In this document: in pieces, positions 1-5,227 of the stretch
Position numbering within the stretch: position 1 is the first letter of the stretch
How the letters are laid out: the number at the start of each line of letters is the position of its first letter
NCBI GenBank assembly: GCA_002308775.1
Contig: DBVT01000017.1
Location: 8,953-14,179, forward strand
DNA length: 5,227 nt
Origin: Mageeibacillus sp. UBA1257
GTDB taxonomy: Bacteria > Bacillota > Clostridia > UBA1212 > UBA1257
Reading direction: 5' to 3'
Position numbers and translations under genes: made by a program
The notes under the pieces: generated by a model
Seen by the model: only the letters and a program-made list of their open reading frames with translations
What the model was told of the DNA's origin: nothing
The model's database searches: none

Positions 1-1
1 C

Positions 2-538
2 TCAAATGAGCCTGATTTCAGCGTAAACAAGATAATGAGACCTCCCTGCTATATTCCCGAATCTCAGAAAATAGACGATGTTTTCAAGAGCCTTAAGGAA
101 AGTAAAAATCACATGGGTATCGTTTTGGACGAATACGGCGGAACTGCGGGAATAATCACTATGGAGGATATACTCGAAGAGATCGTCGGAAACATTCAGG
201 ACGAATACGATGACGAAGAAGAGTCGGAAAAAATCATAAAAATAGCAGATGACGAATATTTGATAGACGGATTTACGGAGATCGATGAAGTAAACAACGA
301 ACTTGATACGGATATTCCGATCGATGAATATGACATTATGAGCGGTTTTGTCATCGGAAATCTCGGTTATATTCCGGAAGAAGACGAATTCCCTTCCTTC
401 AGCTATAAGAACCTCGATTTTACAGTCGTTTCCCATAATAACAAGATCATTACAAAAGTAAAAATGAAGATCAACCCGAAGGAAGACATCGATCACGATG
501 AAGAAAAAGAAGAGGAAAAAGATCGGGATGACGAATGA
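2..538 (+). CDS. CorC/HlyC (CNNM-type) CBS-domain protein, C-terminal part, 5' end outside window
   Basis: The reading frame is open from the left edge to TGA at 536-538, giving 178 visible residues; the ATG at 35 is internal (Met12) and not a start. Residues 12-65 are the second half of a CBS pair with the family signature DEYGGTAG (43-50), followed by EDILEEIVG (55-63). Residues about 79-156 form the CorC/HlyC transporter-associated domain, with EYLIDG and DEYDIMSGFVIG followed by GYIP. The missing N-terminal part should hold the DUF21/CNNM membrane domain and the first CBS motif, as complete members are about 400-450 residues. Family members are linked to Mg2+ (or Co2+) efflux and homeostasis, and older annotations say 'hemolysin'. 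A soluble CorC without the membrane domain cannot be excluded. The last 20 or so residues are a very acidic, Glu/Asp/Lys-rich tail. The gene converges on the - strand operon and ends just before a terminator. Confidence 0.93.
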   Translation, partial: SNEPDFSVNKIMRPPCYIPESQKIDDVFKSLKESKNHMGIVLDEYGGTAGIITMEDILEEIVGNIQDEYDDEEESEKIIKIADDEYLIDGFTEIDEVNNELDTDIPIDEYDIMSGFVIGNLGYIPEEDEFPSFSYKNLDFTVVSHNNKIITKVKMKINPKEDIDHDEEKEEEKDRDDE

Positions 539-574
539 TCTCACGGCCTCTTTTCAAGTGCCGATCTTTAGATC

Positions 575-622
575 AAAAACCCCCCGCTGCGTCAAATAAA
601 TCAATGCAGCGGGGTTCTTTTT
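575..622. terminator. Bidirectional intrinsic terminator between convergent transcription units
   Basis: A perfect 9-bp GC-rich stem pairs CCCCGCTGC (582-590) with GCAGCGGGG (606-614), with a 15-nt AT-rich loop. On the + strand the stem is followed by TTCTTTTT (615-622). On the - strand the complement of AAAAA (575-579) gives a T-run after a short CC spacer. It lies 36 bp past the CorC stop and 17 bp past the stop of the - strand TraX-like gene, so it can serve both units. Confidence 0.92.
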
Positions 623-638
623 ACCATTAGTATCTTCT

Positions 639-1385
639 TTAAAATAGACCTTTCAAGAAGAACAATCCGAGAAGGATCAGCGGATAAATAATATAAGGTG
701 TGTATCGTATCGGTCTTCTTACAGGTCCTTCATTATAGAATCTGACAAGAGGAAGCGAGAGGCACGATCCCGACATAGCTATCATATGGAGGTATTCGGA
801 TGTATTCCCCGCTCCTTTCTGCGACATATACATAACGATACCTACAATCAGAAAGACGATCGAAAAACTGGTCATATAATATGCGAGTCTGATAAATTTA
901 TCCTTAAAAAGGTAAATAATATACCCGGGGATAAGAGCAAGAGCCCAGTCACTCCTTATAACGAATATCATAAGCAGCAAAACAGTAACAGACGTGAGTA
1001 TCTTATATGCATGTACTTTGAATTTGTCCATCAGAAGAATTGAACCGAGATATACAAAAGCAGTAAAAGCGAGGCTGAAAAATGACTGCGCCTTGAAAGA
1101 CTTTTCACCGAAGCACAGGAAGTAAGGATAAGCAGACATTATCGCTCCTGCGAGCATGATCAGCATATATCTGATCGTACTGCCGTTGTAATACGTTCCC
1201 TGAACGATTACAAGGGCCCACAAAGGCAATCCGGAAGCGCCGACCACTCCCAATAGGATGATCAGCCAGGACGCCTTTATGAGGCCGCAGAAGGCCAAAT
1301 TTAAAGGGATGAGCAAAACGGTCGCAATTATAACGAGAACGTTAAAATCAAATATTCCCTTTTTACCTTCAGAAGATTCACTCAT
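639..1385 (-). CDS. TraX-family-like multi-pass membrane protein, conserved histidines apparently lost
   Basis: This 248-residue protein has about eight hydrophobic segments (roughly residues 15-34, 39-62, 72-91, 101-119, 127-143, 146-160, 167-187, 229-247). Several stretches follow the TraX pattern as I remember it: G-x-x-x-x-x-LPLWALVIVQG (46-63) resembles the 'GR-xxx-P-x-FxFxxxxG' block; a following IRY block; SFFSLAF (101-107) resembles 'NVFFTL'; RSDWALALIP (144-153) resembles the 'D-x-G' segment; RFYNEG (215-220) then YIIYPLILL (231-239) resembles 'YNG...FYPxHLL'. F-plasmid TraX N-acetylates pilin; chromosomal homologues in Firmicutes are of unknown role, and they belong to the acyltransferase-3-like superfamily. 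The usual Asp-His in the first helix and the His of YPxH appear absent, so activity is doubtful. The ATG at 1383-1385 has CGGAG at 1396-1400, 10 nt upstream, and overlaps the previous gene by 8 bp. It is last in its operon. No conjugation genes are nearby. Family call is moderately sure, function unknown. Confidence 0.72.
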   Translation of the reverse strand: MSESSEGKKGIFDFNVLVIIATVLLIPLNLAFCGLIKASWLIILLGVVGASGLPLWALVIVQGTYYNGSTIRYMLIMLAGAIMSAYPYFLCFGEKSFKAQSFFSLAFTAFVYLGSILLMDKFKVHAYKILTSVTVLLLMIFVIRSDWALALIPGYIIYLFKDKFIRLAYYMTSFSIVFLIVGIVMYMSQKGAGNTSEYLHMIAMSGSCLSLPLVRFYNEGPVRRPIRYTPYIIYPLILLGLFFLKGLF

Positions 1386-1941
1386 TTGATCTTTTCTCCG
1401 GCAACCTTGATTTTGCGTAAAAAACCGTCTCTATTCCCGTTACGAAAGCGATCACGAAAAAGATCACCGCGCATTCGACGTTTGCATATTCATCCGGTAT
1501 AGCTTTTACCATCGTGACCGTTATGCCTATGACGAGGAATATCAGTGAGAAGAATGTATGTATCCACCATCTTTTTATCTCAAGATATCTGTACTGCATA
1601 GAAGATGCGAGCAGTATGATTCCGAGAAGAAGTGTCATATTTCCGGAAGCCATCAGCAAGGAGTTTATCGGTTCTGTTCCGTTTATGATCGAAAGAACAA
1701 GAAATAATGTCGATATAAGGAACGTTATTCCCGCCGGCAGTATCCAGCCCGGTCTGTAATGCGCTCTTTTATCGATTACGAAGGCGATCAAATAGAGACA
1801 TCCGCAGAGAAAGAATATTCCTATTGATACAAAAAGATAAATTTTTGTATCAAAATCAGCCTTTATAAGAAGAAATACTCCTAAAAGAACAAGAAGCAAT
1901 GTAGTCAAAGGCAGGTAAAAATTAAACTTTTTAAGTTTCAT
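1378..1941 (-). CDS. Six-helix membrane protein, HdeD/DUF308-like
   Basis: The 187-residue protein has six predicted membrane segments (about residues 8-27, 33-55, 66-87, 95-115, 128-146, 156-175), with positively charged loops such as DKRAHYR and EIKRWW. Length, helix number and the repeated 'Trp/Gly before a helix' pattern (PGWILPAGITFLIS, KRWWIHTFFSLIFLVIGI) fit the HdeD/DUF308 family, whose E. coli member takes part in acid resistance at high cell density. The match is by pattern only, and the role here is unknown. I chose the ATG at 1939-1941 rather than the upstream ATG at 1984-1986 because AAGGAG lies 8 nt before it and it overlaps the galE stop as ATGA. The longer form would add 15 polar residues lying entirely inside galE. 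The gene overlaps the following TraX-like gene by 8 bp, so the two are probably made together and may act together in the membrane. Confidence 0.82.
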   Translation of the reverse strand: MKLKKFNFYLPLTTLLLVLLGVFLLIKADFDTKIYLFVSIGIFFLCGCLYLIAFVIDKRAHYRPGWILPAGITFLISTLFLVLSIINGTEPINSLLMASGNMTLLLGIILLASSMQYRYLEIKRWWIHTFFSLIFLVIGITVTMVKAIPDEYANVECAVIFFVIAFVTGIETVFYAKSRLPEKRSNE

Positions 1942-2948
1942 TTCATATTCTCCTTCTTCATACAGAATCGGTAGCTGTCTCTGCACATATCTTCTACAGT
2001 CTTTTCAGCAGTAAAACCGAGAATACTCTTCGCTTTTGATACGTCAGCATAGTTTTCCGCAACGTCTCCCGGTCTTCTGTCAACGATCTTGTAATTGATC
2101 TTAACATTGTTGACTTTCTCAAACGTATTGATGAGTTCAAGGACTGAGACTCCCCTTCCGCAACCCAGATTGAATGCGTCGATACCCGTAAAACCGCTGA
2201 AAGCGTATCTTAAGGCACATATATGCCCTTCAGCAAGGTCCGTAACATGGATATAATCTCTTACGCCTGTTCCGTCGGGAGTCGGATAATCGCCTCCGTA
2301 GACCATCAGACAACCGGCTTTTCCTCTCACGACATCAAGCAGTCTCGGCATCAGATTGTTCGGTATTCCGTTCGGATCTTCACCGATCAAGCCGCTCTCA
2401 TGAGCGCCTATAGGGTTAAAATATCTCAGAACTACTATCGAAAACTGCTTCTCCGCTTTCGCCATATCTTCGAGAATACCTTCGATTATCAGTTTTGTCC
2501 TTCCGTACGGATTCGTAACAGACAAAGGAGCATCTTCTTTCAAAGGCATGTTTTCCGAAAGGCCGTAAACAGTCGCCGAAGAGCTGAAGATTATTTTGTT
2601 GACTTCGTATTTTTTACAAAGCTCAAAAAGATTGACAGAGCCGAAAAGATTGTTCTCATAATACATCAAAGGTTTTGCGACTGACTCTCCGACTGCTTTA
2701 TAACCCGCAAAATGGATAAGCGCGTCGTATTTATCTTTCTTAAAAACCTTCTCAAGCGCCTTTTTGTCTTTCATATCGCACTTGAAACATTTCAGATCTT
2801 TGCCTGTGATCTCTTTGATCTTCGAGACGACTTCCTCGCTGCTGTTTGAAAAATCGTCAAAGAGCGTTACATCGTAACCTTGATTTAAAAGCTCAACGCA
2901 TGTGTGGCTTCCTATAAAGCCTGCTCCTCCCGATACCAAGATCCTCAT
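1938..2948 (-). CDS. galE: UDP-glucose 4-epimerase
   Basis: GalE interconverts UDP-glucose and UDP-galactose in the cytoplasm using a tightly bound NAD+ (Leloir pathway; also supplies galactose for surface polysaccharides). The 336 residues match the family's usual length (about 338). Visible features in order: NAD-binding GGAGFIG (7-13) in a Rossmann fold, acidic residues after beta-2 (D31-D32), HFAG (79-82), SSSATVYG with the catalytic-type Ser124, the catalytic pair Tyr148 and Lys152 (YGRTK), RYFNPIGAH (175-183) contacting the UDP-sugar, the GTGVRDYIHV block (226-235), and RRPGD (291-295). The gatekeeper position equivalent to E. coli Tyr299 appears to be Asn299, which may widen substrate range. 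The start at 2946-2948 has AAGGAG (2959-2964) 10 nt upstream. It lies 17 bp after pncB and overlaps the next gene by 4 bp. No other Leloir genes (galK, galT) are in view. Confidence 0.97.
   Translation of the reverse strand: MRILVSGGAGFIGSHTCVELLNQGYDVTLFDDFSNSSEEVVSKIKEITGKDLKCFKCDMKDKKALEKVFKKDKYDALIHFAGYKAVGESVAKPLMYYENNLFGSVNLFELCKKYEVNKIIFSSSATVYGLSENMPLKEDAPLSVTNPYGRTKLIIEGILEDMAKAEKQFSIVVLRYFNPIGAHESGLIGEDPNGIPNNLMPRLLDVVRGKAGCLMVYGGDYPTPDGTGVRDYIHVTDLAEGHICALRYAFSGFTGIDAFNLGCGRGVSVLELINTFEKVNNVKINYKIVDRRPGDVAENYADVSKAKSILGFTAEKTVEDMCRDSYRFCMKKENMK
1950..1955 (-). promoter_or_regulatory. Ribosome binding site deciding the start of the HdeD-like gene
   Basis: AAGGAG on the - strand lies inside the last codons of galE, 8 nt before the ATG at 1939-1941. 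That ATG shares bases with the galE TGA (ATGA, 1938-1941). This arrangement suggests translational coupling and argues against the longer start at 1986. Confidence 0.8.
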
Positions 2949-2965
2949 TTCTTACTCTCTCCTTT

Positions 2966-4180
2966 TTAAATGATATTATTTCCTTTTTGTTTTTCTCTGT
3001 TGATCCTGAAATCGACAGAGCGTTTTAAGTATTCAAGATAATCGGGATCGGAGCACATCGCCTTTGACGGAGAGTCTGAAAGCTTTGCGACCGGTCTTCC
3101 GTTTACATATTGAAGTTTGATGATTATATTCAGCGCCTTTTCGCAAGTGTCGTTCGTTATCGAGGTCCCGATTCCGAATGACACCTTTGTTCTGTCTTTG
3201 AAATAGTCGTAAAGCTTCTGTGCTTTGTCGAAATTCAGACTGTCGCTAAAGAGAAGAAGCTTCGTCTTGGGGTCGATGCCGTATTTTTCATAATGTGCGA
3301 TCATTTTTTCGCCCCATTCATAAGGATCTCCGCTGTCATGACGAAGTCCGGAATAGTTGTTCGCCATCGCTCTGTTAAAATCGAGCAGGAATATATCTGA
3401 CGTGATCGTATCTGTGAGTGCTGTTCCGTTATCGCCCTTGTATTCATCATACCAATCTTCCATAGCGTAATGGTTCGTATAAGCAAGAGGTATCATATCG
3501 ATGCCCTGATACATTTGAACGAATTCATGCGCGTATGTTCCTATAGGGGACATATTGTATTTCATCGCGAGGTATACGTTTGACGTACCGACTATATTTT
3601 TTGTCTCTTCGTTAAGTCTTTTTACGACTATATCTTCCCATTCTCTTGAAAGTCTTCTTCTGCAGCCGAATTCGGCGAATTTGAAAGTGTATTTTCCGGA
3701 GTTAAAAAGCTCAATCTTCTTGTCGAGCTTCTTTTCTGCCGATTTTCTGAGCTTGTCATAGTTATATTTGAATCTGAAGTATACCTCGTTGATGATCTCG
3801 AGAAGGTATATCTCAAACTGCATCGCCGAGAAAAGAGGACCGTCAACTCTGACAATAAGTTCCCCGTTATCTGCAAGAGATGTTGTAACATAATCTCTGA
3901 TAGGATGCCAAAGCCTTAAGAATTCAACATAGTCGCTCTTTATAAATCTGATGCTTCTGAGATAATCAAGTTCTTCTTTCCTGAATCTGAGCGTACAGAG
4001 ATGATCTATCTGGTCATTGATCTCATCAAGCATTTCAGCGGTAAATACGACATCTTCGTTTCTGCACTTAAATCTGTATTCGCCCGTAAGATCTGTGTGT
4101 TTGTGAAGAATGACCTGATTCATGTTGAATTTATAAAGGTCAGTGTCAAGCAGTGAAAAAATAATCGGATCAAGTTTCAT
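2966..4180 (-). CDS. pncB: Nicotinate phosphoribosyltransferase (E. coli PncB type)
   Basis: PncB condenses nicotinate with PRPP, with ATP hydrolysis, to form nicotinate mononucleotide, the entry step of Preiss-Handler NAD salvage in the cytoplasm. The 404 residues agree in length and sequence with the E. coli-type (about 400 aa) rather than the longer Gram-positive type. Motifs in order: SLLDTDLYK (9-17), FGCRRRLSRE (171-180), GTSNVYLA (198-205), the block with the presumed autophosphorylated histidine PIGTYAHEF (His218, 212-220), ALTDTITSDIF (254-264), GLRHDSGDPYEWGEK (278-292) for PRPP/nicotinate binding, LLFSDSLN (309-316), SFGIGTS (334-340), and PVAKLSDSPSK (363-373). All appear intact. 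The ATG at 4178-4180 has AGAGG (4188-4192) 7 nt upstream and overlaps the end of the upstream flavoprotein gene by 11 bp. No NiaR-like operator or own promoter is apparent in this junction, so it likely depends on the operon promoter upstream of the window. Confidence 0.97.
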   Translation of the reverse strand: MKLDPIIFSLLDTDLYKFNMNQVILHKHTDLTGEYRFKCRNEDVVFTAEMLDEINDQIDHLCTLRFRKEELDYLRSIRFIKSDYVEFLRLWHPIRDYVTTSLADNGELIVRVDGPLFSAMQFEIYLLEIINEVYFRFKYNYDKLRKSAEKKLDKKIELFNSGKYTFKFAEFGCRRRLSREWEDIVVKRLNEETKNIVGTSNVYLAMKYNMSPIGTYAHEFVQMYQGIDMIPLAYTNHYAMEDWYDEYKGDNGTALTDTITSDIFLLDFNRAMANNYSGLRHDSGDPYEWGEKMIAHYEKYGIDPKTKLLLFSDSLNFDKAQKLYDYFKDRTKVSFGIGTSITNDTCEKALNIIIKLQYVNGRPVAKLSDSPSKAMCSDPDYLEYLKRSVDFRINREKQKGNNII

Positions 4181-5227
4181 ATTTTTGCCTCTTTTCTTTG
4201 ATCGCGCATCCCGCCGTATATCCGGTCGAGAAAGCTATTGTTAAATTAAATCCCCCGGTGTATCCCGCAACATCTATTATCTCCCCTGCGAAATATAAAT
4301 TTTTACACAGTTTTGATTCCATTGTCCTGGGATCTATTTCGTTTATTTTTACTCCTCCTGATGTCACTATCGCTTCATCCATAGGACCGGAACCTGTTAT
4401 TTTTACGGTAAAGTCTTTGAGAACGTCTACAAGCTTTGACCTTTCTTCTTTTGTGATCTGATTAACAAATTTTTCGGGCGAAATACCGGAGCGCTCTACT
4501 ATCGGGTCTATCATCGCCTTCGGAAGAAGTCCGGAGAGCGAATTTTTAAACTGCTTCCTGGAGCTTTCGTAAAAATCGCGCGATACACGCTCATTCAGCT
4601 TTTCGACAGTCAGCGCAGGCTTCAGATCGATATGAGCGGTTATATTATTGTAATCGTATTTCAGAAGATGACTGCTTGCGCTCAGTACTACAGGTCCCGA
4701 TATCCCGTCGCCGGTAAAGAGCAGTTCCCCGAAATCGTCGTATATTATACTATTTTTACTCTGTTTTGCGCAATCATTGCTGAAAACGACTGAAATATTC
4801 TTTAAGGTGAGTCCGGCGAGTGACCTTATTGATTTGTCGTTCGATACGAGTCTTATAAGCGCAGGCTTCAGATCTGTGACAGTATGGCCTAATTCTTTTG
4901 CGAATCTGTAGCCGTCGCCTGTAGAACCTGTGAGTGGATAAGACATCCCTCCTGTCGCGATCACGATATTTTCGCATCTGAACTGTCTTCCGTCCTTTAG
5001 CGACACTCCTGAAATATGACTTTCTTCTGTCAATATTTTTTCTGTATCAGCACCGTAAAATATCTTTATCTTTTGCTTTTCGATGTCTTTTTTCAAAACA
5101 TTCACAATATCAACAGATTTGAAAGACGCGGGAAAAACTCTCTTCCCTCTTTCTGTGACTGTCGGACATCCTCTGTCATTAAAATAATTGATTATGTCTT
5201 TGTTTGAAAATCTGGAGAATGATGAAT
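4170..5227 (-). CDS. HI0933/BaiN/RdsA-family FAD-dependent oxidoreductase, 5' end outside window
   Basis: The frame stays open from the TGA at 4170-4172 to the right edge, giving 351 complete codons. The GTG at 5103-5105 is an internal Val and not the start, because the residues before it also fit the family (FSNKDIINYF, then ERGKRVFPASFKSVDIV). Members are about 400-420 aa, so roughly 50-70 residues with the N-terminal GGGxAG FAD motif are missing. Visible marks, in visible-fragment numbering: NIVIATGGMSYP followed by TGSTGDGY (86-105), LLFTGDGISGPVVL (168-181), ITGSGPMDEAIVTSGGV (236-252) and the C-terminal FAD-binding block FAGEIIDVAGYTGGFN (312-327). E. coli YhiN of this family has been reported as RdsA, making dihydrouridine in 23S rRNA; a clostridial member was named BaiN for a proposed role in bile acid 7-dehydroxylation. 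Without bai genes nearby, an rRNA-modification role is the better guess. The gene overlaps pncB by 11 bp. Confidence 0.93.
   Translation of the reverse strand, partial: SSFSRFSNKDIINYFNDRGCPTVTERGKRVFPASFKSVDIVNVLKKDIEKQKIKIFYGADTEKILTEESHISGVSLKDGRQFRCENIVIATGGMSYPLTGSTGDGYRFAKELGHTVTDLKPALIRLVSNDKSIRSLAGLTLKNISVVFSNDCAKQSKNSIIYDDFGELLFTGDGISGPVVLSASSHLLKYDYNNITAHIDLKPALTVEKLNERVSRDFYESSRKQFKNSLSGLLPKAMIDPIVERSGISPEKFVNQITKEERSKLVDVLKDFTVKITGSGPMDEAIVTSGGVKINEIDPRTMESKLCKNLYFAGEIIDVAGYTGGFNLTIAFSTGYTAGCAIKEKRQKYET
4612..4628. repeat. 17-bp direct repeat, copy 1 (inside flavoprotein gene)
   Basis: The 17 bases at 4612-4628 (AGCGCAGGCTTCAGATC) are identical to 4858-4874. On the coding strand this copy encodes DLKPAL (visible residues 200-205), within HIDLKPALTVEKL. 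The flanking bases differ. Confidence 0.8.
4858..4874. repeat. 17-bp direct repeat, copy 2 (inside flavoprotein gene)
   Basis: Identical to 4612-4628, in the same orientation and same reading frame, 246 bp away. It encodes DLKPAL (visible residues 118-123), within VTDLKPALIRL. Flanks are unrelated, so this is a short shared motif with the same codons rather than a domain duplication. Confidence 0.8.

Noticed and set aside
2..544. Long open frame on the - strand (180 aa) antisense to the CorC gene
   Set aside because: Phe/Ile/Val-rich translation is the mirror of the acidic CorC sequence, which has clear family motifs in the + frame. The frame also runs through the end of a real gene and has no support of its own.
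563..574. Short inverted repeat GATC-TTTA-GATC before the terminator
   Set aside because: A 4-bp stem is too short to be meaningful and probably occurs by chance.
1942..1986. Upstream ATG extending the HdeD-like protein by 15 residues
   Set aside because: The added residues lie wholly within galE. The downstream ATG has a strong AAGGAG at good spacing and the ATGA overlap typical of coupled genes.
2223..2684. 153-aa open frame on the + strand inside galE
   Set aside because: It is a shadow of galE, which has all its catalytic motifs on the other strand. No family resemblance is seen.
4744..4749. TATAAT on the - strand inside the flavoprotein gene, a possible internal promoter for pncB
   Set aside because: The best -35 at an 18-bp spacer is TTGCGC, matching only three of six bases, and the site lies in coding sequence with no other support.
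5016..5207. 63-aa + strand open frame at the right edge
   Set aside because: The - strand frame continues through this stretch with HI0933-family sequence up to the window edge, so this is a shadow.

Overview
The window looks like a chromosomal fragment from a low-to-moderate GC Gram-positive bacterium, probably a Clostridia-type Firmicute of the Ruminococcaceae/Lachnospiraceae kind. This rests on strong AAGGAG-type ribosome binding sites, tightly packed genes with ATGA-type overlaps, and the style of the proteins (CNNM/CorC protein with an acidic tail, HI0933/BaiN-like flavoprotein, chromosomal TraX-like membrane protein). The species cannot be fixed from the sequence alone. There is no sign of an insertion sequence, phage, CRISPR array, tRNA or rRNA.

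Layout. On the + strand, positions 2-538 hold the C-terminal part of a CorC/HlyC (CNNM-type) membrane-associated CBS-domain protein that begins before the window. It converges on a long - strand gene set, and the two are separated by a compact, apparently bidirectional intrinsic terminator (about 575-622). Reading the - strand in transcription order from the right edge, there are five genes: an HI0933/BaiN/RdsA-family flavoprotein (5' end outside the window), nicotinate phosphoribosyltransferase pncB, UDP-glucose 4-epimerase galE, a six-helix HdeD/DUF308-like membrane protein, and a TraX-family-like membrane protein. Junctions are an 11-bp overlap, a 17-bp gap, a 4-bp overlap (ATGA) and an 8-bp overlap, so the five genes are almost certainly one transcript ending at the shared terminator.

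How the genes fit together. pncB salvages nicotinate into NAD, GalE carries a tightly bound NAD and supplies UDP-galactose (possibly also UDP-GalNAc) for glycans, and the flavoprotein belongs to a family that uses FAD and NAD(P)H, with rRNA dihydrouridine synthesis as the best-supported role in E. coli. This looks mainly like a housekeeping operon. The two small membrane proteins at its end are the least understood part. The last one keeps the overall TraX pattern but seems to have lost the conserved histidines usually seen in that family. I do not see a convincing new multi-gene system here; the findings are points within known families that merit checking.
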